DNA from: DATDOO01 sp035293245
GTDB taxonomy: Bacteria > Pseudomonadota > Gammaproteobacteria > Methylococcales > Methylococcaceae
Length of the DNA stretch: 12,084 nucleotides
Reading direction: 5' to 3'
Assembly (NCBI GenBank): GCA_035293245.1
Contig: DATDOO010000007.1
Location: 1-12,084, forward strand
Position 1 is the first letter of the stretch. Each line of letters starts with the position of its first letter. The notes under the pieces are model-generated. The model did not search any database and was not told where the DNA came from. It saw only the letters and a list, made by a program, of their open reading frames with translations. A program made the position numbers and the translations under genes. Below, one piece after another: positions 1 through 7,112 of this stretch.

Positions 1-1
1 C

Positions 2-2029
2 CGGCTCGGCGCGGCGGACATTCCGCCGGGCGAGACCGAGCACGACGAATATTTCGGCGACGTGGAAATCCATCGAGGGTCTTTCGAAGTCGCTTTGCCC
101 CTTGATACGCCGCCCGACATCGCGGCGGTGGAGCTGCAAGTCACCCTGCAAGGCTGCGCCGACCGGGGGCTTTGTTATCCCCCGCAAAAGCGCCTGGTCC
201 GCGTGGACCTGCCTTCGGCCGCCGCAGCCGCCACGCCCGGCGCGCTGGACAAGCTGACCGCGGCGCTGCGCGGGTTGGCTCCGGCGAAAGGCGCGGAGGA
301 ACTCTTGCCGCCGGATGAAGCATTCGTTTTCGGCGCGGAGGTCAAGGATGCGCGGACGCTGAGCGTAAGCTGGCGCATCGCCGACGGTTATTACCTGTAC
401 CGCGACAAGTTCCGTTTCATCCTGCCCGATGCGGCGGGCGTGAGGCTCGGCGACATCCGCCTGCCGAAAGGCGCGCCGCATCACGACGAGGAGTTCGGTG
501 ACGTCGAGGTCTACCGCGGCGAAGTCGTTTTCGAACTGCCGCTGCTGCGCGATACGCCCCAGGCGCAACCGTTGCGCCTGACGGCACACTTCCAGGGCTG
601 CGCCGAGCGCGGCGTTTGTTATCCGCCGATGGACAAGACCGTGGCGCTGGCGCTTCCGGCGCTCGATGCTGCGGCCAACCCGCCGGCCAAGGCCGCGCCG
701 CGTTCGGAGCAGGAACGCATCGCCGGCGGTTTTCGCCAAGACGGCATCGGCCTGACCCTGCTGTCTTTCCTGGGCTTCGGGCTGCTTTTGGCCTTCACCC
801 CGTGCACTTTTCCGATGATTCCCATCCTTTCGGGCATCATTGCCGGGCATGGGCACGCGCTGAGTCCGTGGCGGGGTTTCGCGCTGTCCTTCGTCTTCGT
901 GTTCGCGTCCGCCTTGACCTACACGGCCTTCGGCATTCTCGCCGCCCTGTCCGGCGCCAATTTGCAGGCGCTGCTGCAAATACCCGCGGTGATTTACGCC
1001 TCCGCCGCGCTGTTCGTGGCGCTGGCGCTGTCCATGTTCGGCTTCTACCAGTTGCAGTTGCCCGCCGGCCTGCAAAACCGTCTGGATCGGCTCAACCGCC
1101 GGCAGAAAAGCGGCACTTACATCGGTGCGGCGATCATGGGCGTTCTCTCCACCCTGGTCGTCGGACCTTGCGTCGCCGCACCGCTGGCCGGCGCGCTGCT
1201 GTACATCGGCCAGACCGGCGATGCCGTGATCGGCGGCCTGGCCTTGTTTTCCTTAGGGTTCGGCTCCGGGATTCCCTTGCTTGTCATCGGCGCCTCCGCC
1301 GGCAAACTGCTGCCGCGGGCCGGGCACTGGATGAATGCCGTCAAGTCGGTGTTCGGCGTCCTGTTGCTGGCGGTGGCGGTCTGGCTGCTGGCGCGGGTCG
1401 TGCCGCTGGCGGTGAGCATGACGCTGTGGGCGCTGTTGCTGATCATCCCGGCCATCTATCTCGGCGCGCTCGACACCCTGCCGGCGGAGGCCGGCGGTTG
1501 GCGCCGGCTGTGGAAGGGTGTGGGGCTGATTCTGTTCACCTATGGCGTGTTGCTGCTGATCGGCGTGGCGGCCGGTTCCAAGGACCCGTTGCAGCCGCTG
1601 CGCGGCCTGGCCGTCGCCAACGCCCGGACGGAAGCGGAGGGCTTGGTCTTCCGGCGGGTGCGTTCGGTCGGCGAACTCGATGCCGCCCTGAGCGAAGCCC
1701 AGGCCCAGCGGCGGCCGGTCATGCTGGATTTCTACGCCGACTGGTGCGTGAGCTGCAAGGAATTGGAGCGCGACACCTTCGCCGACACCGCCGTGCGCGC
1801 TGCCGTGAGCGATGCCGTGCTGCTGCAGGCGGACGTGACCGCCAATTCCGACGAGGATCAATCGTTGCTGCGCCGCTTTGGGCTGATCGGCCCGCCCGCC
1901 GTGCTGTTCTTCGGTACGGACGCTGTGGAGCGCGACGCGTATCGGGTGATCGGCTACATGAATGCCCCGTCGTTCCGTCAACACGCCCAGGAGGCACTGC
2001 AATGCGTTCCCGAACGCACGTCCTGCTGA
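2..2029 (+). CDS. dsbD: Thiol:disulfide interchange protein DsbD, 5' partial, with two N-terminal alpha domains
   Basis: DsbD passes electrons from cytoplasmic thioredoxin across the inner membrane to periplasmic thiol partners. The reading frame is open from base 2, so the GTG at 62 is internal and the true start lies upstream of the window. In order it shows: the end of one periplasmic alpha domain (about 2-230) with the Cys pair of QGCADRGLCYPP at 155 and 173; a second complete alpha domain (about 300-655) with the pair of QGCAERGVCYPP at 599 and 617; a multi-span membrane domain (about 745-1600) with the two expected cysteines in FTPCTFPMIP (803) and VVGPCVAAPL (1169); and a C-terminal thioredoxin-like gamma domain with WCVSCKE (Cys at 1745 and 1754). 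All redox cysteines expected of the family are present. The tandem alpha domains are unusual, since E. coli DsbD has one. The 3' end overlaps the next gene by 28 nt. Confidence 0.95.
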   Translation, partial: RLGAADIPPGETEHDEYFGDVEIHRGSFEVALPLDTPPDIAAVELQVTLQGCADRGLCYPPQKRLVRVDLPSAAAAATPGALDKLTAALRGLAPAKGAEELLPPDEAFVFGAEVKDARTLSVSWRIADGYYLYRDKFRFILPDAAGVRLGDIRLPKGAPHHDEEFGDVEVYRGEVVFELPLLRDTPQAQPLRLTAHFQGCAERGVCYPPMDKTVALALPALDAAANPPAKAAPRSEQERIAGGFRQDGIGLTLLSFLGFGLLLAFTPCTFPMIPILSGIIAGHGHALSPWRGFALSFVFVFASALTYTAFGILAALSGANLQALLQIPAVIYASAALFVALALSMFGFYQLQLPAGLQNRLDRLNRRQKSGTYIGAAIMGVLSTLVVGPCVAAPLAGALLYIGQTGDAVIGGLALFSLGFGSGIPLLVIGASAGKLLPRAGHWMNAVKSVFGVLLLAVAVWLLARVVPLAVSMTLWALLLIIPAIYLGALDTLPAEAGGWRRLWKGVGLILFTYGVLLLIGVAAGSKDPLQPLRGLAVANARTEAEGLVFRRVRSVGELDAALSEAQAQRRPVMLDFYADWCVSCKELERDTFADTAVRAAVSDAVLLQADVTANSDEDQSLLRRFGLIGPPAVLFFGTDAVERDAYRVIGYMNAPSFRQHAQEALQCVPERTSC
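1989..1994 (+). promoter_or_regulatory. Shine-Dalgarno AGGAGG of the TlpA-like gene, inside dsbD
   Basis: A perfect AGGAGG lies 7 nt before the ATG at 2002, within the last codons of dsbD. It fixes the start of the overlapping downstream gene, which otherwise has a much longer open frame extending back into dsbD. Confidence 0.8.
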
Positions 2030-2556
2030 TTCTCCTGACCGCGGCGGCGGCGCTAGGGACGGGATTTCTGGCGCACCGCTGGCAGATCGAGCGCGCCGTG
2101 AATCCGCACCAGGGCGAGGCGGTTGTGGATGCGTTGAACGTCAGCCTGGCCGACAGCGACGGCCACGTGCATTCCCTGACGGAATGGCGCGGCAAGGTGC
2201 TGCTCATCAATTTCTGGGCCACCTGGTGCCCGCCGTGCCGCGAGGAAATTCCCATGCTCAACGCCCTGCAAACCCGGTGGGGCGGGCAGGGCGTGCAGGT
2301 CGTGGGTATCGCCCTGGACGACGTGGCGGAGGTGCGGGAATTCATGCGTCGGACGCCGCTGGCCTATCCTTCGCTGATCGGCGGCGACGACGGCGCCAGA
2401 CTTGCCGAGCGGCTCGGTGACCTGCTGGGTGTCCTGCCTTTCACCGTGGTGGTCGATGCGACCGGAAAGGTGGCCGGTCAGCACCTGGGCGAGCTGAGCG
2501 CCGAGGACGCCGAGGGTCTGCTGCGCCCGTTGCTCGATTCCGGGATTTCGCGCTGA
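2002..2556 (+). CDS. TlpA/ResA-like membrane-anchored thioredoxin
   Basis: The product is a 184-aa periplasmic thioredoxin-fold reductase of the TlpA/ResA/DsbE type. An N-terminal hydrophobic stretch (about residues 5-24, LLILLTAAAALGTGFLA) is a membrane anchor or signal peptide. The thioredoxin domain follows, with the motif WATWCPPCREE (Cys76 and Cys79) and a cis-proline region GVLPFTVVVD. Such proteins reduce apocytochrome c or other periplasmic disulfides and normally take electrons from DsbD or CcdA. That fits the 28-nt overlap with dsbD and suggests translational coupling. The ATG was chosen over upstream in-frame codons because of the AGGAGG 7 nt before it and because the signal anchor starts there. 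The specific substrate cannot be told; no ccm genes are in view. Confidence 0.9.
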   Translation: MRSRTHVLLILLTAAAALGTGFLAHRWQIERAVNPHQGEAVVDALNVSLADSDGHVHSLTEWRGKVLLINFWATWCPPCREEIPMLNALQTRWGGQGVQVVGIALDDVAEVREFMRRTPLAYPSLIGGDDGARLAERLGDLLGVLPFTVVVDATGKVAGQHLGELSAEDAEGLLRPLLDSGISR

Positions 2557-2589
2557 TTTTTGCGGATTTACACGCGAACGGCGCGTAAC

Positions 2590-2618
2590 TGGACAATTCT
2601 GGGGGGGGCGGGCAAAAT
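2590..2618 (+). promoter_or_regulatory. Candidate sigma70 promoter for the aroQ-acc operon, with a G8 run in the spacer
   Basis: TGGACA (2590-2595) and CAAAAT (2613-2618) are separated by 17 nt. That is 5/6 and 4/6 matches to the sigma70 -35 and -10 boxes, in the only sizeable gap of the left block. The spacer contains eight consecutive G (2601-2608). A CATAAT at 2638-2643 is another possible -10 but has no clear -35. The call comes from pattern matching only. Confidence 0.4.
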
Positions 2619-2672
2619 AACCCATGAAGCTGGTAGCCATAATTATTACAAAATCAAGCGCCCTCTCCCGGC

Positions 2673-3113
2673 ATGAAAAACATCCTCGTCCTTAACGGCC
2701 CCAACCTTAACCTGCTGGGTACGCGGGAGCCGGAGGTATACGGCCGCCTGACGCTGCGGGACATCGAGGATCGCCTGGTCAGTCTTGGTGCGGAAATGGG
2801 TTGCCGGATCGTCTGCTTTCAGAGCAACGCCGAACACGGTCTGATCGACCGGCTTCACGAAGCGTTCCAGGATCGGGTCGATTTCGTCCTCGTCAATCCG
2901 GGCGCCTACACCCACACCAGCATCGCCCTGCGCGACGCGTTCCTGGCCACGCGCCTGCCGTTCATCGAGGTGCACCTGTCCAATGTGCACGCGCGCGAAC
3001 CGTTCCGACGCCACTCTTACCTGTCGGACATCGCCAAGGGCGTCATCTGCGGCTTCGGGGCGCTGGGTTATGAACTGGCCTTGCAGGCCGCGACTGCTAC
3101 CTTACGAGATTGA
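2673..3113 (+). CDS. aroQ: Type II 3-dehydroquinate dehydratase
   Basis: This cytoplasmic enzyme dehydrates 3-dehydroquinate to 3-dehydroshikimate in the shikimate pathway. The 146-aa length is typical of the dodecameric type II family. The N-terminal signature NGPNLNLLGTREPEVYG carries the catalytic Arg18 and Tyr23. Further family blocks are FQSNAEHGLIDRLHEA (49-64), NPGAYTHTSIALRDA (75-89) and FIEVHLSNVHAREPFRRHSY (97-116) with the catalytic His101. The start has no strong ribosome site, but the first residues MKNILVLNGPN match the usual family start. It precedes accB by only 12 nt, the common gammaproteobacterial aroQ-accB-accC order. Confidence 0.97.
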   Translation: MKNILVLNGPNLNLLGTREPEVYGRLTLRDIEDRLVSLGAEMGCRIVCFQSNAEHGLIDRLHEAFQDRVDFVLVNPGAYTHTSIALRDAFLATRLPFIEVHLSNVHAREPFRRHSYLSDIAKGVICGFGALGYELALQAATATLRD

Positions 3114-3125
3114 GAGCACATGATC

Positions 3126-3563
3126 ATGGATATAAGAAAACTAAAAAAACTCATCGAGTTGATCGAAGAGTCCGACATCGCCGAGATCGAGATCCGCGAG
3201 GGTGAGGAGTCCGTGCGCATCGCCCGCTACACGGCGGCGGTGGCGCCGGCAATGGCCGCGCCCGCCGTCGCGGCGCATCCGCCCCACCTCCAGCCGGCGG
3301 CCGGTGGCGAAGTGGAAGAAAAAATCACCGGCCACATCGTGCGCTCTCCCATGGTCGGCACCTTCTACCGTTCCTCCTCACCCGATTCCAGGCCGTTCGT
3401 GGAAATCGGCCAGGCTGTCCGGGAAGGCGAAACGCTGTGCATCATCGAGGCGATGAAAATCCTCAACCAGATCGAGTCGGACAAGTCCGGCGTGGTGGCC
3501 CGCATTTTGGTGGAGAATGGCCAGCCGGTGGAATACAACCAGCCGCTATTTGTCATCGAATGA
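3126..3563 (+). CDS. accB: Biotin carboxyl carrier protein of acetyl-CoA carboxylase
   Basis: AccB (145 aa) carries biotin between biotin carboxylase and carboxyltransferase in the first step of fatty acid synthesis. The N-terminal helix MDIRKLKKLIELIEESDIAE is conserved. A Pro/Ala-rich linker (about residues 37-62) follows, then the biotinyl domain with the bacterial thumb region SPMVGTFYRSSSPDSRPF and the acceptor Lys111 in EAMKILNQIESDKSG. An in-frame ATG lies two codons earlier (3120). I prefer 3126 because it gives the conserved MDIRK start and places the GAGAG at 3112-3116 nine nt upstream rather than three. The early codons are A-rich (seven A in a row over Leu-Lys-Lys), unlike the GC-rich surroundings, which is common near starts and keeps the mRNA open. 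Confidence 0.96.
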   Translation: MDIRKLKKLIELIEESDIAEIEIREGEESVRIARYTAAVAPAMAAPAVAAHPPHLQPAAGGEVEEKITGHIVRSPMVGTFYRSSSPDSRPFVEIGQAVREGETLCIIEAMKILNQIESDKSGVVARILVENGQPVEYNQPLFVIE

Positions 3564-3617
3564 CCGGCGACAACCCGCGTACCGCTTTTTCCATCCTTCT
3601 TCCTCGCGTGATTCGAC

Positions 3618-4964
3618 ATGCTCGGTAAAATCGTCATCGCCAACCGCGGCGAAATCGCCTTGCGCATCCTGCGCGCCTGCCGCGAACTCGGCATCAAAGC
3701 CGTCGCCGTCCACTCCGAAGCCGACCGCGACCTGAAGCACGTCCGCCTGGCCGACGAATCGGTGTGCATCGGCCCGGCGGCGTCCCGGGACAGCTACCTC
3801 AACATTCCCGCCATCATCAGCGCGGCGGAAGTCACCGACGCCGAGGCCATCCATCCGGGCTACGGCTTCCTGTCGGAAAACGCCGGGTTCGCGGAAAAGG
3901 TCATGCAGAGCGGTTTCATCTTCATCGGCCCGCGGCCGGAGACCATCCGCCTGATGGGCGACAAGGTTTCCGCCATCAACGCCATGCGCGCCGCCGGCAT
4001 TCCCTGTCTGCCCGGCTCCAACGGCCCGCTGGGCGAGGACGACGAGGAAACCGTCCGCATGGCCCGCCACGTCGGCTTCCCGATCATCATCAAGGCCTCC
4101 GGCGGCGGCGGCGGACGCGGCATGCGCGTCGTGCACAGCGAAGCCGCCTTGCTGCACGCCGTGTCGCTGACCCGCTCCGAAGCCGGCGCGGCGTTCGGCA
4201 ACGACACGGTGTACATGGAGAAATACCTGGAGAATCCGCGCCACATCGAGTTCCAGATGCTGGCCGACAGCCAGGGCAACGTCATCCACCTGGGGGAGCG
4301 CGACTGTTCCACCCAGCGCCGCCACCAGAAGGTCGTCGAGGAAGCGCCCGCTCCGGGCGTCACCCCGGCGCAGCGCAAGGCGATGGGCCAGCGCTGCGTG
4401 GACGCCTGCAAGGAAATCGGCTACCTCGGCGCCGGCACCTTCGAGTTCCTGTACCAGGACGGCGAGTTCTATTTCATCGAGATGAACACCCGCGTCCAGG
4501 TGGAGCACCCGGTCACGGAAATGATCACCGGCGTGGACATCGTCAAGGAGCAGTTGCGCATCGCCGCCGGCAGGCCCTTATCCCTGCGCCAGGATGAAGT
4601 GAAACTGACCGGCCACGCCATCGAATGCCGCATCAACGCCGAAGACCCGGTTACCTTCATGCCCTCGCCCGGCCTGATCGAGCAGTTCCACCTCCCCGGC
4701 GGCCCCGGCATCCGCGTCGAAACCCACATTTACAATGGCTACCGCGTCCCGCCGTATTACGACTCCATGATCGGCAAGCTCATCGCCCACGGCGAAACCC
4801 GCGCCAGCGCCATCGCGCGGATGCGCACCGCCCTGAACGAGATGGTGGTCGGCGGCATCAAGGTAAACATCCCGCTCCTTCTGGACATCGTCAACGACAA
4901 GGCCTTCGAAGCCGGCGGCCAGAACATCCACTACCTTGAGAAAAAACTCGGCATCAAGCACTGA
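3618..4964 (+). CDS. accC: Biotin carboxylase, acetyl-CoA carboxylase subunit A
   Basis: AccC (448 aa) uses ATP and bicarbonate to carboxylate the biotin on AccB. The N-terminal domain starts LGKIVIANRGEIALRILRAC. The ATP-grasp region holds the glycine-rich loop KASGGGGGRGMR (159-170). Residues known from E. coli AccC fall at identical numbers: Lys116, Lys159, His209, Glu276, Glu288, Asn290, Arg292 and Arg338. RDCSTQRRHQKVVEEAPAP and FIEMNTRVQVEHPVTE are intact, so the enzyme looks fully functional. It lies 54 nt after accB with no strong ribosome site visible. Start choice rests on conservation of the first residues. Confidence 0.98.
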   Translation: MLGKIVIANRGEIALRILRACRELGIKAVAVHSEADRDLKHVRLADESVCIGPAASRDSYLNIPAIISAAEVTDAEAIHPGYGFLSENAGFAEKVMQSGFIFIGPRPETIRLMGDKVSAINAMRAAGIPCLPGSNGPLGEDDEETVRMARHVGFPIIIKASGGGGGRGMRVVHSEAALLHAVSLTRSEAGAAFGNDTVYMEKYLENPRHIEFQMLADSQGNVIHLGERDCSTQRRHQKVVEEAPAPGVTPAQRKAMGQRCVDACKEIGYLGAGTFEFLYQDGEFYFIEMNTRVQVEHPVTEMITGVDIVKEQLRIAAGRPLSLRQDEVKLTGHAIECRINAEDPVTFMPSPGLIEQFHLPGGPGIRVETHIYNGYRVPPYYDSMIGKLIAHGETRASAIARMRTALNEMVVGGIKVNIPLLLDIVNDKAFEAGGQNIHYLEKKLGIKH

Positions 4965-4975
4965 TCGCCGCTCGC

Positions 4976-4991
4976 CTTCCGAATCCGGAAG
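4976..4991 (+). other. Small hairpin covering the prmA ribosome-binding region
   Basis: CTTCCG (4976-4981) and CGGAAG (4986-4991) are perfect inverted arms around a 4-nt loop in the 36-nt accC-prmA gap. The right arm contains GGAAG, the only Shine-Dalgarno-like sequence before the prmA ATG at 5001 (9 nt spacing). There is no T run, so it is not an intrinsic terminator. It might lower or modulate prmA translation. Confidence 0.35.
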
Positions 4992-5000
4992 CGAACCGGC

Positions 5001-5897
5001 ATGAGCGCGCCCGTGATCTGGCGGCAGGTGTCCGTCCTCAGCGACGCCGTCCACGCCGAACGGCTTTCCGAATCGTTTGAGGACGCGGGCGCGGTTTCCG
5101 TGACCTTCGAGGACGCAGCCGACCAGCCGCTATTCGAGCCCAAGCCGGGTGAAACGCCCGTGTGGGACGCCACGCGAATCATCGCCCTGTTCGAAGCGGA
5201 CGCGGACCTCGACGCGGTTCATGCCCAGATGCTCAGACAGGCCGGCCGCGCGCCGCTGAGCAACTGGCGGGAGGAGGTTCTTGCCGATCAGGTCTGGGAG
5301 CGCGCCTGGCTGGAACATTTCCGCCCCATGCGTTTCGGCGCGCGGCTGTGGATCATCCCCAGCGGTTTCCCCGCGCCGGACGAAGCCGGCGCGGTGCCGA
5401 TCCATCTCGATCCCGGCCTCGCCTTCGGCACCGGCGCCCACGCCACCACCGCCCTGTGCCTGGAGTGGCTGGACGACCATGACCTCGGCGGCGAGATTGT
5501 TCTGGACTACGGCTGCGGTTCCGGCATCCTCGCTGTCGCCGCCTTGACGCTCGGCGCCCAAGTGGCTTTCGGCGTGGACATCGACCCGCAAGCCCTGATC
5601 GCCACCCGCGACAACGCGGAAAAGAACACCGTGGCGCAACGGCTGCACATCCACTCCCCGCAGGGGTTGCCCGCCACGCTCCAGGCCGACGTGCTGCTGG
5701 CCAACATCCTGGCCAATCCCTTGATCGAACTGGCGCCGGTTCTGGCCGGCCATGTCCGGCCCGGCGGCTGGATTGTGCTCTCCGGCCTGTTGCAAGAACA
5801 AACGGAGAGCGTCGCAGAGGCCTATCGGGCGTATTTCAAGATGGAGCCGCCGGTGTTTCGCGAGGAGTGGGTAAGACTTGCGGGCCGGCGCACCTGA
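5001..5897 (+). CDS. prmA: Ribosomal protein L11 methyltransferase
   Basis: PrmA (298 aa) is an SAM-dependent enzyme that trimethylates ribosomal protein L11. After an N-terminal substrate-recognition domain (about 1-60) and linker comes the Rossmann-type methyltransferase domain. It shows the family signature LDPGLAFGTGAHATT (137-151 region), motif I VLDYGCGSGILAVAA (about 167-181), the acidic GVDIDPQA (191-198) and the catalytic-loop block LLANILANPLIEL (232-244). The length and motifs are normal for proteobacterial PrmA. It follows accC by 36 nt and precedes the DUF3426 gene by 3 nt, so it is likely in the same operon. Confidence 0.97.
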   Translation: MSAPVIWRQVSVLSDAVHAERLSESFEDAGAVSVTFEDAADQPLFEPKPGETPVWDATRIIALFEADADLDAVHAQMLRQAGRAPLSNWREEVLADQVWERAWLEHFRPMRFGARLWIIPSGFPAPDEAGAVPIHLDPGLAFGTGAHATTALCLEWLDDHDLGGEIVLDYGCGSGILAVAALTLGAQVAFGVDIDPQALIATRDNAEKNTVAQRLHIHSPQGLPATLQADVLLANILANPLIELAPVLAGHVRPGGWIVLSGLLQEQTESVAEAYRAYFKMEPPVFREEWVRLAGRRT

Positions 5898-5900
5898 ATC

Positions 5901-6674
5901 ATGTTCACCCGCTGCCCCAAATGCCATGCCCTTTACGAACTCGGTGTCCCCGAGTTGCGCGCCGGGGGCGGGGAAGTGCTGTGCGGCCAGTGCCGGATCA
6001 TTTTCAGCGCCCTGCACAGCTTGGCGGATTCAGCCGCTGAGGCCACGCCCAACCCGCAGTCGCGTCTGAAAATTCCCCTGCTCGACGCGGTGGTCGATGC
6101 TCAGGCGGCGGAAACGCCCTTGGTGTACGCGCCAGCCGCCGGTCCAGCGCAGGACGAGGACGATGAAGCCCAAGAGGAATTTCCGGACGATTTTGTCTAT
6201 GCCCAACCTTCGGCATCCCCGCTCTGGACACTGGCGAGCCTGGGTGCGGTCGCGCTGCTCCTTTGGCAAGGTTGGCACTTCGAGCACGACCGGCTGGCGC
6301 GGGACGAGCGCTACCGGCCCTGGATGGAAACCGCCTGCCGGCTGGCGGGATGCGTGCTGCCGGTACGCCGCGATCTGGCGCGCATCGAAATTCTCGACCG
6401 CCAACTGAACCCGGCGGAGGGAACGGTGGACGGCCTGGAGTTCCACACCGTGCTGGCCAACTATGCCGATTTCCCCCAGCCTTTTCCCCGTCTGAAACTG
6501 TCCCTGACTTACTTCGACGGCGACCCCATCGCCCAGCGTATCTTCCCGCCGGAAGAATATCTTCCCGCCGAGCTTGCGGCGAAAGCCATGCCGGTGGGCG
6601 AGTCTTTTGAAATCAAGCTCTTGTTGGCCCCGCCGGAGAAAACGGTCGGCGGCTTTACCATCGAACTGCTTTGA
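5901..6674 (+). CDS. Zinc-ribbon (MJ0042-type) and DUF3426 membrane protein
   Basis: The product is a 257-aa protein of unknown function. It begins with a zinc-ribbon finger, CPKC (Cys5, Cys8) and CGQC (Cys28, Cys31), as in the MJ0042 domain. An acidic, low-complexity linker (about 45-100) and one predicted membrane span (about 108-127, LWTLASLGAVALLLWQGW) follow. The C-terminal part (about 135-257) matches the DUF3426 style, with AGCVLPVRRDLARIEI and a beta-rich end. The finger would face the cytoplasm and the DUF3426 part the periplasm. The family is frequently found directly after prmA in gammaproteobacteria. The start is 3 nt after the prmA stop with no visible ribosome site, so translation probably depends on prmA. 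Confidence 0.9.
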   Translation: MFTRCPKCHALYELGVPELRAGGGEVLCGQCRIIFSALHSLADSAAEATPNPQSRLKIPLLDAVVDAQAAETPLVYAPAAGPAQDEDDEAQEEFPDDFVYAQPSASPLWTLASLGAVALLLWQGWHFEHDRLARDERYRPWMETACRLAGCVLPVRRDLARIEILDRQLNPAEGTVDGLEFHTVLANYADFPQPFPRLKLSLTYFDGDPIAQRIFPPEEYLPAELAAKAMPVGESFEIKLLLAPPEKTVGGFTIELL

Positions 6675-6801
6675 ACCTGGCTTTGTGACAGCACCAAGCC
6701 CAAGGGGCGGGGTGGCACGAAGCCGCCTGTCATCGCGTGCCGGCTCAACGGCCAAGCAATTTATGTTTCCCGCGCCCCGGCCCTCTCCGGGAGGAAGAGC
6801 A
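6675..6801. other. Gap after the left block, no gene; weak hairpin
   Basis: No coding region is supported here. An interrupted hairpin at 6692-6714 (CACC, 2x2 mismatch, GCCC, AAG loop, GGGC, GGTG) follows the DUF3426 stop but has no T run, so I do not call it an intrinsic terminator. No repeats or att-like sequences are evident by eye. Confidence 0.4.
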
Positions 6802-7001
6802 ATGGGACAAGCCCTGCTCAAGGACGCCCTGTTGCGCACGGCGCAGGCGGCCGATATCGCTGGCATCCGCGCCTTGCTGGTTCATGCCGGGGACGAAGCC
6901 GCGCGTCGCTGGTACGAGTCCTGGGATTTCGAGCCAGCCTCACCGATCCCTTTCATCCGTTCCTGATGCTCAAGGATTTGAAGGCCCTGCTCGGCGAGTG
7001 A
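6802..7001 (+). pseudogene. Remnant of a TacT-like GNAT acetyltransferase (C-terminal end, frameshifted)
   Basis: The translated start GRAMGQALLKDALLRT matches the acetyl-CoA-binding Q/R-x-x-G-x-G/A segment of GNAT acetyltransferases. It continues as IAGIRALLVHAGDEAARRWYESWDFEP, typical of the TacT/AtaT toxin-like group (compare their usual LLVHA and FYERFGFEPSPTDP). After FEP the frame runs to a stop at 6964-6966. In another frame the sequence resumes the expected tail, SLTDPFHPFLMLKDLKALLGE, ending at 6999-7001. One base appears lost near 6934-6936. The N-terminal half of the domain is missing and no DUF1778-type antitoxin is adjacent. A GGGAGG at 6789-6794 sits 7 nt before the ATG at 6802, so a 54-aa fragment could still be translated, but it cannot form a complete GNAT fold. 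Confidence 0.7.
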
Positions 7002-7112
7002 TTTGGTCGCCTGTGGCATTGCCGTATCACGCCTTGAAATGAATGGGCCATTCGGGATAATCGGCGCGACGGAGGGCGATGTTCAGCCTGCCCCGGTTTG
7101 GCGCGGAATGAA
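7002..7112. other. Convergent gap between GNAT remnant and the minus-strand secreted protein
   Basis: No gene is supported. The only structure noted is the odd palindrome GAATGG-G-CCATTC at 7041-7053, too short-looped for a real terminator stem. Confidence 0.3.

Noticed and set aside
616..2001. Long + strand open frame leading into the TlpA-like gene
   Set aside because: It is an Arg/Ala-rich shadow of dsbD; the AGGAGG and signal anchor place the real start at 2002.
1253..2002. 249-codon minus-strand frame opposite dsbD
   Set aside because: His/Gln/Arg-rich shadow of dsbD with no recognisable domain.
62..2029. GTG at 62 as the start of DsbD
   Set aside because: The frame is open to base 2 and encodes more of the alpha domain before that codon, so the start lies outside the window.
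2572..2586. ACGCG/CGCGT inverted repeat after the TlpA-like gene as a terminator
   Set aside because: Only a 5-bp stem and no following T run.
3546..4508. 320-codon minus-strand frame opposite accC
   Set aside because: A GC-rich antisense shadow of a clearly intact accC, with low-complexity Gly/Ala/Val/His content and no motif.
6648..6727. 8-bp inverted repeat GGCGGCTT/AAGCCGCC flanking the end of the DUF3426 gene
   Set aside because: The arms are 64 nt apart, one lies in coding sequence, and GC-rich 8-mers can pair by chance.
7041..7053. Palindrome GAATGG-G-CCATTC as a terminator for the secreted protein gene
   Set aside because: The loop would be too short, the stem is weak and the T run is poor.
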